A DNA stretch of 64,000 nt from Candidatus Rokuibacteriota bacterium. GTDB lineage: Bacteria; Methylomirabilota; Methylomirabilia; Rokubacteriales; CSP1-6. Location: positions 1-64,000 of the forward strand of contig QHSU01000075.1 of the NCBI GenBank assembly GCA_003220535.1. The letters run 5' to 3'. Both the position numbers and the translations under genes were made by a program. How positions within the stretch are numbered: position 1 is the first letter of the stretch; every line of letters starts with the position of its first letter. Below, in pieces: positions 57,563 to 64,000 of the stretch. The notes beneath the pieces are model-generated. The model had not been told where the DNA came from. It saw only the letters and a program-made list of their open reading frames with translations, and did not search any database.

Positions 57563-59653
57563 CTAGCCGGCGGTAGCCAGCGCGAGCTTGCCGCGCCACC
57601 GCGCGAGCAGCGCGGCGCGCAGCGCGCGGTGGGCGGGATCCGCGAGCTCGGGGTCGCGGGCGACGATGCCGCTCGCCTCCCGGCGCGCATCTTCGAGCAG
57701 GCTCGTGTCGCGCAGGAGGTCAGCCGCGCGGAACTCGGGCAGCCCCGACTGGCGCGTGCCGAAAAACTCGCCGGGGCCTCGCAGCTCGAGGTCGACCTCG
57801 GCGATCCGGAAGCCGTCGTTCGTCGCCGTCATGGCGTCGATCCGCCGCTGGGCCTCCTCGCCCAGGTGGCCGGCCGTCAGCAAGATGCAGTACGACCGCC
57901 ACTCGCCGCGGCCGACGCGCCCGCGCAGCTGGTGCAGTTGCGAGAGGCCGAAGCGCTCGGCGTGCTCGACCAGCATGACGGACGCGTTCGGCACGTCGAT
58001 CCCGACCTCGATCACCGTCGTGGAGACGAGCACGTGGATCTCGCCGGCCTTGAAGCGCTGCATGATCGCGTCCTTTTCCTCGAAGCCCAGGCGTCCGTGG
58101 AGCAACCCGACCGTGAGGTCCGGAAAGACCTCTTCCCCGAGATGCCGCGCCATGTCCGTGGCCGCCTTGAGGTCGAGGGCTTCGGACTCCTCGACCAGGG
58201 GGTAGACAACGTAGATCTGGCGGCCGGCGGCGACCTCAGCCTTCAGGAATTTGTAGATCTCCCGGCGCTTCGCCTCGGCGCGCGCCACAGTGACGATCGG
58301 GCGGCGACCGGGCGGCAGCTCGTCGAGGATCGACACGTCCAGGTCGCCATAGATGGTCAGCGCCAGCGTGCGGGGAATGGGGGTCGCCGTCATCACCAGG
58401 AGGTCGGCGTGCTCGCCTTTGCCGCGCAGCCGGGCGCGTTGCTCGACACCGAACCGGTGCTGCTCGTCGACGACCACGAGCCCGAGGCGGCGGAACTCGA
58501 CGCCCTCCTGGACGAGCGCGTGGGTGCCGACCACGCACGCGATCTCCCCCGCCGCCACGGTGGCGCGCCGCGCCGCGCGCTCCCGTGGCTTGAGCGACGA
58601 GGCCAGCAGCGTCACGCGCACGCCGAGAGGCTCGAGAAGCTGGCGGAACGTCATGAAGTGCTGCTCGGCCAGGATCTCCGTGGGCGCCATGACCGCCGCC
58701 TGGTGGCCAGCCTCGATCGCCGTCAGCACGGCCAGCGCGGCCACGACCGTCTTTCCGGAACCGACGTCGCCTTGAAGGAGCCGGTGCATCGGGTACGGCG
58801 CCGCCATGTCGCGCCGGATCTCCTCCCACACGCGCTCCTGGGCGCCCGTCAGCTTCCACGGTAGCCCCGCGCGGAGCCGGGCGACCAGGTCGCCCCGCGG
58901 ATTCATCGCGAGACCACGCGCGCGGGAGACACGCGAGCGCAAGATCGCGAGGCCGAGCTGGAGGAGCAAGCCTTCGTCGAACGTGAGGCGGCGACGCGCC
59001 GCGGCTAGCGCCGCGTCGGTCTCGGGGAAGTGCGCGTCACGAACCGCCTGGGCCAGGCCGACGAGGGAGCGCCGCGCTCGCACGCCCTCCGGAAGCACCT
59101 CCTGGACCTCGGCGCCGCACGCGTCGACGAGCCGCCACATGAGCGTACGCAGCGCTCGCTGGGGCAGCCCCTCCGTGAGCGAGTACACGGGCACGAGACG
59201 GCCGGTGTGCAGCCGCTCGTCCTCGCCGCTCTCGACGATCTCGTAGTCCGGCTGCTGGATCACCATCGCGCCCTTGTAGCGTCCGACGCGGCCATGCAGG
59301 ACCAGCCGCTGGCCGCGCTTGAGAACTCGCGCCAGGTACCGCCAGCCGAACCAGCTCGCGGTGGCGTAGCCGCTCTGGTCGCGCAGCATCACGGTGAACG
59401 GCACCCGCGCGCGGCCGGGTGGCGGTGGGCTCACGCCGACGATGACCCCCGAGCACGTGGCGGCCTGCCCCGGGACCAGGGCGCGGAACGGAGTCAGCCG
59501 GGTCCGGTCCTCGTGGCGGAGAGGAACGACGAAGAGCGCGTCCTCGACCGTGCGCAGCCCCTTGCGCTCGAGCTGGCTCGCGCGTTGCGGCCCCACTCCC
59601 TTGACGAATCGCAGCGGCGTCTGGAGGCCGGGCGGCGCGTCGGTTTGCGTCAT
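57563..59653 (-). CDS. recG: ATP-dependent DNA helicase RecG
   Basis: A 696-residue helicase that remodels stalled replication forks and Holliday junctions. Domains: wedge/OB-fold (about 60-165; FRALVPGQAATCSG), helicase domain I with Walker A LLQGDVGSGKTVVAALA and DEQH box VVVDEQHRFG, TATPIPRTLALT, and helicase domain II with STTVIEVGIDVPNAS and HQLRGRVGRGEWRSYC. The C-terminal TRG-type region GPGEFFGTRQSGLPEFR is present. The ATG at 59653 is preferred over a GTG seven codons earlier because AGGGG precedes it. It diverges from rpmB. Confidence 0.97.
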   Translation of the reverse strand: MTQTDAPPGLQTPLRFVKGVGPQRASQLERKGLRTVEDALFVVPLRHEDRTRLTPFRALVPGQAATCSGVIVGVSPPPPGRARVPFTVMLRDQSGYATASWFGWRYLARVLKRGQRLVLHGRVGRYKGAMVIQQPDYEIVESGEDERLHTGRLVPVYSLTEGLPQRALRTLMWRLVDACGAEVQEVLPEGVRARRSLVGLAQAVRDAHFPETDAALAAARRRLTFDEGLLLQLGLAILRSRVSRARGLAMNPRGDLVARLRAGLPWKLTGAQERVWEEIRRDMAAPYPMHRLLQGDVGSGKTVVAALAVLTAIEAGHQAAVMAPTEILAEQHFMTFRQLLEPLGVRVTLLASSLKPRERAARRATVAAGEIACVVGTHALVQEGVEFRRLGLVVVDEQHRFGVEQRARLRGKGEHADLLVMTATPIPRTLALTIYGDLDVSILDELPPGRRPIVTVARAEAKRREIYKFLKAEVAAGRQIYVVYPLVEESEALDLKAATDMARHLGEEVFPDLTVGLLHGRLGFEEKDAIMQRFKAGEIHVLVSTTVIEVGIDVPNASVMLVEHAERFGLSQLHQLRGRVGRGEWRSYCILLTAGHLGEEAQRRIDAMTATNDGFRIAEVDLELRGPGEFFGTRQSGLPEFRAADLLRDTSLLEDARREASGIVARDPELADPAHRALRAALLARWRGKLALATAG

Positions 59654-59673
59654 CGACGCCCCTGTGTTATACA
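59645..59673 (+). promoter_or_regulatory. candidate rpmB promoter
   Basis: TTGCGT (59645-59650), 17-nt spacer, TATACA (59668-59673), 46 nt before the rpmB start. It overlaps the first codons of recG on the other strand. Confidence 0.4.
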
Positions 59674-59718
59674 CTGCCTTCGGTCCACGCTTCGGTAACT
59701 CGAATCCAGGGAGCGCTC

Positions 59719-59910
59719 ATGGCCCAGCGGTGCGATGTCTGCGGGAAGGGTCCCTCGGTCGGTCATACGATCAGCCACGCGCACAAGCTCACGAAGCGGC
59801 GCTGGCTTCCCAATCTGGTCTCGATGCGCGCGGTGGTCGCCGGCAGGGCTCGACGCGTGCGCGTATGCACCCGCTGCCTCAAGGCGGGCAAGGTCACGAA
59901 AGTCATTTAA
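59719..59910 (+). CDS. rpmB: 50S ribosomal protein L28
   Basis: A 63-residue ribosomal protein: AQRCDVCGKGPSVGHTISHAH and KRRWLPNLVSMRAVV, with a terminal VCTRCLKAGKVTKVI. Both Cys pairs of the zinc-binding (C+) L28 form are present (CDVC and CTRC). AGGGAGC lies just before the ATG. It is monocistronic, divergent from recG and followed by a perfect hairpin terminator. Confidence 0.97.
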   Translation: MAQRCDVCGKGPSVGHTISHAHKLTKRRWLPNLVSMRAVVAGRARRVRVCTRCLKAGKVTKVI

Positions 59911-59917
59911 GCACAAA

Positions 59918-59942
59918 CGGGAGGGGGCGTTGCCCCCTCCCG
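59918..59942 (+). terminator. rpmB terminator hairpin
   Basis: CGGGAGGGGGC (59918-59928), GTT, GCCCCCTCCCG (59932-59942): a perfect 11-bp stem beginning 8 nt after the rpmB stop. It may also stop minus-strand transcripts of the mini-ORFs. No U-run. Confidence 0.65.
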
Positions 59943-59990
59943 AATGGTAACTGGTGGGAGGCCGCCACCCCCCACCGTGAAACAGCGTCA

Positions 59991-60029
59991 CTACTTCTTC
60001 TTCTTCTTGGCCTTCGCCTTCTTCTTCAT
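59991..60029 (-). CDS. 12-residue lysine-rich mini-ORF (second of two)
   Basis: ATG-led ORF encoding MKKKAKAKKKKK. It is preceded by the SD decamer AAGGAGGTGA (60047-60038) with an 8-nt spacer, exactly the SD used by the neighbouring mini-ORF. Nine of the twelve residues are Lys. No family is known to me. It lies downstream of the winged-helix/nuclease-like gene and before the rpmB terminator. Confidence 0.5.
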   Translation of the reverse strand: MKKKAKAKKKKK

Positions 60030-60080
60030 CGAGCGTCTCACCTCCTTCCGTGGAGAGGATCACTGCCGCCGCCGACTCGT

Positions 60081-60122
60081 CTACTTCCCCTTCTTTTTCT
60101 TCTTCGTCGCTTTCTTCTTCAC
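60081..60122 (-). CDS. 13-residue lysine-rich mini-ORF (first of two)
   Basis: GTG-led ORF encoding MKKKATKKKKKGK. The SD decamer AAGGAGGTGA (60136-60127) ends 4 nt before the start and lies about 10 nt after the stop of the 349-residue gene upstream, so it is probably translated from the same mRNA. The peptide is strongly basic. Two tandem copies with the same SD argue against chance, but expression is unproved. Confidence 0.5.
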   Translation of the reverse strand: MKKKATKKKKKGK

Positions 60123-60146
60123 CGAATCACCTCCTTCCGCGATCGC

Positions 60147-61196
60147 TCAGTAGCCCATGGCTTCGCGCCGCAAGTGCTCGGCCTGCTCCCGCCCGCGGCG
60201 CTCGTAACCCAGGAGGTCGACATAGAGCTGGGGAAGGCACACGACCTTGAGCCCCCCCTTCTCGAAGGCGCCGTAGAACACCCCCAGGTCGTAGGGCGAG
60301 AGGAAATGCAGCGCCCCGTCGGCGGGGGCGGCGGGGCGCAGGCCGAGCGCCTGCGCGACCGGCGCCGGGTCGCCCTCGAGGTAGCAGTGCACGGCCGGCA
60401 GCCTGAGGCTCGGCGCCAGGAGCGCGGCGCCGGCGTTCAGCGTGAAGGCGTACCGGCGGCCTTCCCCGCTCACCACGCGCGCAACCTCGCCCATGAACTT
60501 GCGCGTGACGCGCTCGGGCGCCAGGTACGACGTGATCTCGTTCGCCCGATACGTGTACGACTCGCACCACGCCTCGAGCAGGTCCGCCGGCTTCGACAGG
60601 CGGATGCGCTGGCTGTCGTCGCGCTCCACCCAGGCCAGCTCCTCGAGCCGCTTGACGACGTTGTGCGAGTGACCCAGGCTCACCGCCGCCGCTCGCCCCA
60701 GCTCCTCGAGCCGCCACGCCCGGCCGGGCTCGACGAGGAGCACGCGGACGACCCGTGTCGCGCGGGGGGCGAACAGCGAGCGGAGAGGTCGCGTCGAGGG
60801 GCGGACGTTCCGCTTGCCCTCTTTCTCGATCAGGACGTTCTCGAACGCGAGGTAGCAGTTGCCCGACAAGTCGACGAACCCGAGATTGTTGCTCCGAAGG
60901 ATGCGGGCGCTCTGCGAGCCGATGTACACGGCGGCGGCCACCGGGTGCGCCCCGGGCATGTCCCTCCGGATCTCGTCCAACCGCGTGACGGCGGCCCGGA
61001 TCTGCCGCGGTTGGCCGAGGGAGCTCACTTCAACGACCAACGTGTGCTCCTGGCCGGCGAGCTGGAACTTCACCAATAAATCCGCGATCTGCCCACCGAT
61101 CTTGGTATCGGCGCTCTCTTGCCAGCCCTTCGCCTTCGGGAGGAGTTCCCGAAGTCGCTGAGCTACCTGTCGCCGAACCTCCTCGGATTTCAGCAT
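60147..61196 (-). CDS. winged-helix protein with nuclease-like N-terminus (AbiEi-like, tentative)
   Basis: A 349-residue protein. Residues about 15-130 resemble a restriction-endonuclease-like fold (GGQIADLLVKFQLAGQEHTLVVEVSS), but the catalytic ExK appears as EVS, so cleavage activity is doubtful. A segment LGFVDLSGNCYLAFENVLIEKEG follows. Residues about 150-205 form a winged helix (RVVRVLLVEPGRAWRLEELG, SLGHSHNVVKRLEEL). The layout recalls AbiEi-type antitoxin/regulator proteins, but no AbiEii nucleotidyltransferase toxin is adjacent. The ATG at 61196 has GGAG upstream; a TTG nine nt earlier is also possible. A 20-bp palindrome just upstream suggests autorepression. Confidence 0.6.
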   Translation of the reverse strand: MLKSEEVRRQVAQRLRELLPKAKGWQESADTKIGGQIADLLVKFQLAGQEHTLVVEVSSLGQPRQIRAAVTRLDEIRRDMPGAHPVAAAVYIGSQSARILRSNNLGFVDLSGNCYLAFENVLIEKEGKRNVRPSTRPLRSLFAPRATRVVRVLLVEPGRAWRLEELGRAAAVSLGHSHNVVKRLEELAWVERDDSQRIRLSKPADLLEAWCESYTYRANEITSYLAPERVTRKFMGEVARVVSGEGRRYAFTLNAGAALLAPSLRLPAVHCYLEGDPAPVAQALGLRPAAPADGALHFLSPYDLGVFYGAFEKGGLKVVCLPQLYVDLLGYERRGREQAEHLRREAMGY

Positions 61197-61214
61197 GTTT
61201 CTCAAGCTCCGGTT

Positions 61215-61262
61215 GTTTCAGCATCTGCTGAAACCTTACGGACTATTGAAAGTACCTGTCAA
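61215..61262 (-). promoter_or_regulatory. promoter and palindromic operator of the winged-helix gene
   Basis: Minus strand: perfect -35 TTGACA (61262-61257), 18-nt spacer, -10 TAAGGT (61238-61233). The palindrome GTTTCAGCA-GA-TGCTGAAAC (61234-61215) overlaps the -10 edge. A further half site, TTTCAGCA, lies at 61188-61195 in the first codons. Confidence 0.6.
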
Positions 61263-61283
61263 GCGAAAACTTACGGGTCAGAG

Positions 61284-62993
61284 CTAGAACACTGACGAGG
61301 CGAGCGTCGTCGACGACGAGCGCGCAAGGGATTCGAGGCTCCTGCGCAAGCGGCGGTGTCCGTCGAGCAGTCGCGCGTAGCGCATCTCGCTTCCGCCGCC
61401 CTTGGCCCGCATGACCGCGACGAGCGCATGACGCTCGACGAGAGACCACTCGGCAAGATCCGGGATGAGGGCCGCGACCAACGACATCCGCGCGAACGCG
61501 CGCCCCTCGGCGGCGGGCCACGGTGCGCGACGGCGAGCGCCGAGCGCCCGGCCGACACGCTCGGCCGAGTCGCGCGTGGCCCGCGGCCGGTCCCCGCTGA
61601 ACTCACGAGCGACGTGGCGCGCGACCAGCGCCGCGACGTCGGTCGCGCGCAAGCGCTGCTCCGGCGCCGCGTGCCCACCCGGGAGCTGCAGAAAGACCTC
61701 GGCCCCTGCCAGACGCTTGAGGACGGGGACGGGCGAGCGGTACGCGGGGTCGGCGGCGATCTTCGCCCGCTCCTCCCCCAGCACGCGGACGACCGCCGGA
61801 TCGCGCGGGCGGAACCCAAGCCGATGATAGAAATAGAACGAGCCGGATCGGAGTGCCTCGGTGCTGTCGTGGCCGAGCTGATAGCGATCGACGACGATGG
61901 TCGTCATTCCAAAAATCCGCCGGTACGCTCGGAGCAGCTGCGTCGCGAGGTACGCCGACTCGCCCTGACGGAACGACGCGAAGACATTGACGGCGAAATC
62001 GAGCGTGCCGAACAGCTCCCATCCGCCACCGTAGCTCACCGGCACCCCGTTCTTCAGCGCCAGGAAAGCGTAGTAGCCCTCGAGCGGTAGCCGGAAATCC
62101 GGCTGGATCCCGATGAAGACGAGCCGGAGCCCGCGGCCTGCGTCCGCCACCAGGACATCGGCGGGGTTCGGATAGGAGAACGCGTGAAGCTCCCGCTGGC
62201 GCGTCGCCATCGCGACGCGGGCGGCGTCTATCATCGCTGCCGCGAGCGCCCGGGGCGCCCGCGCGAGGGACAACGGTCGCGTGAGCGCCTCGACGAGATC
62301 GACGGGCCCCCGCTCGAGCCCCTTGTCGTGGAAGAAGACGCGCCGGGGTGGGATCCGCGCGAGCGTGCGCGAAGCGCCGGCACCGCGTGGCCGCCAGAGG
62401 ATCGGCAGGGCCAGGCTCTCGAAGAGCCAGTCTCGCGTCTCCTCCGGAAGTCCCCGTCGTTCGAACAACTCGAGCAGGAGCTGGAGGTCCGTCAGCCGGC
62501 GTTCTCCCTTCGCGACCCGAAGCCATTGCCGCCACCCCATCCCGCCTTCGCTGAAGGCGTCGCCTTCCGCCGTCGTCGCGAGCAACGAGAGCGTCTCGTC
62601 GAGACGGTCCTCGTCCGCGAATCCGGCCCAGGCGATCTCGGTCTCGTGCGGGAAGTGCCTCGCGAGCCAGCGCGCCATCGGAAAGGCGAACGGATAGTCG
62701 AGCGTGGTGTTCGCGACCCCGGAGTCGTGGAGCCGCCGCTGCGCGCGACGACCGAGCCGCTCTACGCGGGCGGGGAATGTCTCCAGCGCGCCGTCGACGA
62801 GGACGAGGATCTGGGCGTCGTCGGGATACGCCTGGAGGAAGCAGAGCGTCTCGTGCAGTCGGAGGAGGGTCCCGGGATGACGGATGACGCAGCCCTCGAG
62901 AGCCTCGAGCAGCGCGCCCTTCTGCTTCTGGTCCTCGGAGGAGTTGCGGGAGGCGGCCGCGGCCAGAGCCTCGACGAGGCGGCGGCCGCTCAT
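61284..62993 (-). CDS. large conserved-looking protein of unknown function
   Basis: A 569-residue protein with no family I can name. It is soluble, with helical N-terminal repeats (LLRLHETLCFLQAYPDDAQIL, MARWLARHFPHETEIAW). A central alpha/beta region follows (RLVFIGIQPDFRLPLEGYYAF, GTLDFAVNVFASFRQGESAYLATQLLRAYRRIFG). The segment DSTEALRSGSFYFYHRLGFRPRDP resembles the last strands of GNAT acetyltransferases (YxxLGF), so an embedded acyltransferase-like domain is possible. The C-terminus is Arg-rich and helical. Its ATG directly follows the zincin gene stop (TAGATG), so both are co-transcribed. It is followed by the separately promoted winged-helix gene. Confidence 0.7.
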   Translation of the reverse strand: MSGRRLVEALAAAASRNSSEDQKQKGALLEALEGCVIRHPGTLLRLHETLCFLQAYPDDAQILVLVDGALETFPARVERLGRRAQRRLHDSGVANTTLDYPFAFPMARWLARHFPHETEIAWAGFADEDRLDETLSLLATTAEGDAFSEGGMGWRQWLRVAKGERRLTDLQLLLELFERRGLPEETRDWLFESLALPILWRPRGAGASRTLARIPPRRVFFHDKGLERGPVDLVEALTRPLSLARAPRALAAAMIDAARVAMATRQRELHAFSYPNPADVLVADAGRGLRLVFIGIQPDFRLPLEGYYAFLALKNGVPVSYGGGWELFGTLDFAVNVFASFRQGESAYLATQLLRAYRRIFGMTTIVVDRYQLGHDSTEALRSGSFYFYHRLGFRPRDPAVVRVLGEERAKIAADPAYRSPVPVLKRLAGAEVFLQLPGGHAAPEQRLRATDVAALVARHVAREFSGDRPRATRDSAERVGRALGARRRAPWPAAEGRAFARMSLVAALIPDLAEWSLVERHALVAVMRAKGGGSEMRYARLLDGHRRLRRSLESLARSSSTTLASSVF

Positions 62994-63368
62994 CTAGGGC
63001 TCTGAATCTTCGATGCGCTCCATGGTCTCGTCGTCGAGGCCGAAATAGTGGCCGAGCTCGTGGACGACCGTGTCGCGCACGAGCTCGGCCATCTCGGCCT
63101 CATCGGCGCAGTCCTCCTCGATCGGCCCCTGATAGATCGTGATCGTGTCCGGGAGGACGTTGGCGTACCCCGAGTCGCGGCGCGTGAGGTCGACGCCGCG
63201 GTAGAGCCCGTACAGCGTGTCCGGCGGCTCGATCCCCACATCGGCCAGCGTCTCGTCGTCGGCCCAGTCCTCGACCACCACGGCGATGTTCTCGATCTTG
63301 GCCTTGAATCGCTTCGGCAGGCGGCGGAGCGCCTTCTCGACGAGGGCCTCGAACTGGCGGCGCGTCAT
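62994..63368 (-). CDS. minimal zincin metallopeptidase family protein
   Basis: A 124-residue protein of the DUF1025-type minimal zincin family. It starts TRRQFEALVEKALRRLPKRF, has an acidic central part (VVVEDWADDETLADVG) and carries the zinc motif VVHELGHYFGLDDETM (HExGHxxGxxD). Family members are compact metalloprotease-fold proteins of unknown substrate. It lies 73 nt after the RelA/SpoT gene and abuts the large unknown gene with no gap. Confidence 0.9.
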   Translation of the reverse strand: MTRRQFEALVEKALRRLPKRFKAKIENIAVVVEDWADDETLADVGIEPPDTLYGLYRGVDLTRRDSGYANVLPDTITIYQGPIEEDCADEAEMAELVRDTVVHELGHYFGLDDETMERIEDSEP

Positions 63369-63441
63369 CGCCCCGGGCCGCCGGGCGTCGACCCGACCGC
63401 GGCCGCGGAGGCTCGACGGCCATCCGGCCGGCCGGGCCGCA

Positions 63442-64000
63442 CTACAACCCTCGGACGCGCTCGACGTTGATGACGTCCTTCACATCGCGGATGGCGGCGA
63501 TGATCTCCTGGAGCTGCCGGAGGTCGGCGACTTCGATGACGAAGTTGTTGATGCCGCGGCGATCGTCGGTCACCGTCACCTCGGCCTTCGTGATGTTGCC
63601 GTTGCGCGCCGAGATCGCGCCCGTGATCTCCGAGAGGAGGCCGGGCCGGTCCTTGCCGATGTAGACCGCGATCCGGACCGGCCGCTTGCCCGGCTCCTCG
63701 ACGTCCCATTCGACGTTGATGAGCCGCTCCCGGTCCAGGACGCTCTTGGCGACCGTCAGACAGTCGCGGGCGTGCACGGTGAGCCCGCGCCCGCGCGTGA
63801 TGAAGCCGACGATCGGATCGCCCGGAAGCGGATTGCAGCATCGCGCGAACCGCACCAGGAGGTCGTCGACGCCTCGGATGCGCACGCCACCGGTCGGCGC
63901 CGGGCGCGCCGCCGTCGACTTCGGCTTCTCGGGTGGTTCCAGGAGCGCGTTCGGCGCGAGCTTGTTGAGGACCTGGTGCGCCGAGCTCTTGCCGTAGCCG
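63442..64000 (-). CDS. relA/spoT: RelA/SpoT (p)ppGpp synthetase/hydrolase, C-terminal part
   Basis: The frame is open to the window edge, so this is only the last 185 or so residues. It covers the end of the helical region (GYGKSSAHQVLNKL), a Pro/Ala linker, the conserved-cysteine region (GVDDLLVRFARCCNPLPGDP, IVGFITRGRGLTVHARDC) and the terminal ACT domain (RIAVYIGKDRPGLLSEIT ... LQEIIAAIRDVKDVINVERV). These regulatory domains sense ribosome state or amino acids and set the balance of (p)ppGpp synthesis and hydrolysis. The catalytic domains lie outside the window. Confidence 0.95.
   Translation of the reverse strand, partial: GYGKSSAHQVLNKLAPNALLEPPEKPKSTAARPAPTGGVRIRGVDDLLVRFARCCNPLPGDPIVGFITRGRGLTVHARDCLTVAKSVLDRERLINVEWDVEEPGKRPVRIAVYIGKDRPGLLSEITGAISARNGNITKAEVTVTDDRRGINNFVIEVADLRQLQEIIAAIRDVKDVINVERVRGL

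Overview
The window is 64 kb of GC-rich bacterial chromosome. Sampled lines run from about 53% GC in the first 4 kb to 68-80% elsewhere. Coding density is very high, many genes overlap by 4 nt (ATGA/GTGA/TTGA), and Shine-Dalgarno (SD) sequences are often strong. The housekeeping genes (recG, rsmD, coaD, rpmB, a RelA/SpoT end) are chromosomal. Gene content (aromatic-CoA catabolism, several luciferase-like oxidoreductases, many GAF/PAS kinases, a TtuA/TtuB-like thiolation pair) suggests an uncultured soil or sediment lineage such as Rokubacteria/NC10. That assignment is inference, because there is no rRNA here. No tRNA, CRISPR array, IS element or phage gene was recognised.

Layout. 0-10.4 kb, plus strand: the end of a ketosynthase gene, then four sensor-kinase genes linked by ATGA overlaps. 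Two are membrane kinases, the third is a degenerate pseudokinase and the fourth is a receiver-kinase-receiver hybrid. 10.4-17.3 kb: a thiolase with a 27-residue metal-site peptide, an amidohydrolase, a TtuA/TtuB-like pair, DinB, Nudix, a frameshifted receiver remnant and an ECF sigma/anti-sigma pair. 17.3-21.2 kb, plus strand: a lipoprotein-type truncated hemoglobin next to the circularly permuted ATP-grasp / alpha-E / transglutaminase trio. 21.2-24.0 kb, minus: nucleotide cyclase, VOC and PH-domain genes.

24.1-34.8 kb, minus: the metabolic centre. The order hcrC-hcrA-hcrB-xre/cupin-boxC-boxB-benzoate-CoA ligase-paaK looks like one operon. It would activate (hydroxy)benzoate to CoA esters, remove the 4-hydroxyl of 4-hydroxybenzoyl-CoA with a molybdenum reductase, and pass benzoyl-CoA to the oxygen-dependent epoxidase and ring-cleaving lyase. 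A sigma70-type promoter with a palindrome over its -10 precedes hcrC. 34.9-41.9 kb, plus: an NtrC-type activator, a sigma54-type promoter, a receiver protein, a small membrane protein and a 1602-residue hybrid kinase with seven GAF units.

41.9-54.9 kb, mostly minus: accessory metabolism. It holds an acetoacetate-decarboxylase-like protein with a luciferase-like oxidoreductase and a cobalamin adenosyltransferase, an MFS transporter, a UbiD/enolase-superfamily/GNAT operon and an MgtC protein. It also holds a second CoA-linked operon (paaK-like, zinc reductase, a broken acyl-CoA ligase, enoyl-CoA hydratase, luciferase-like), preceded by a separate CoxG-like gene.

54.9-64 kb, mostly minus: aminotransferase, coaD, rsmD, recG, divergent rpmB, two lysine-rich mini-ORFs with near-perfect SDs, a winged-helix/nuclease-like gene under a palindromic operator, a large unknown protein, a minimal zincin and the RelA/SpoT end. 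The two gene-free stretches over 300 nt are 15421-15905 (receiver pseudogene) and 57228-57562 (large inverted repeat).
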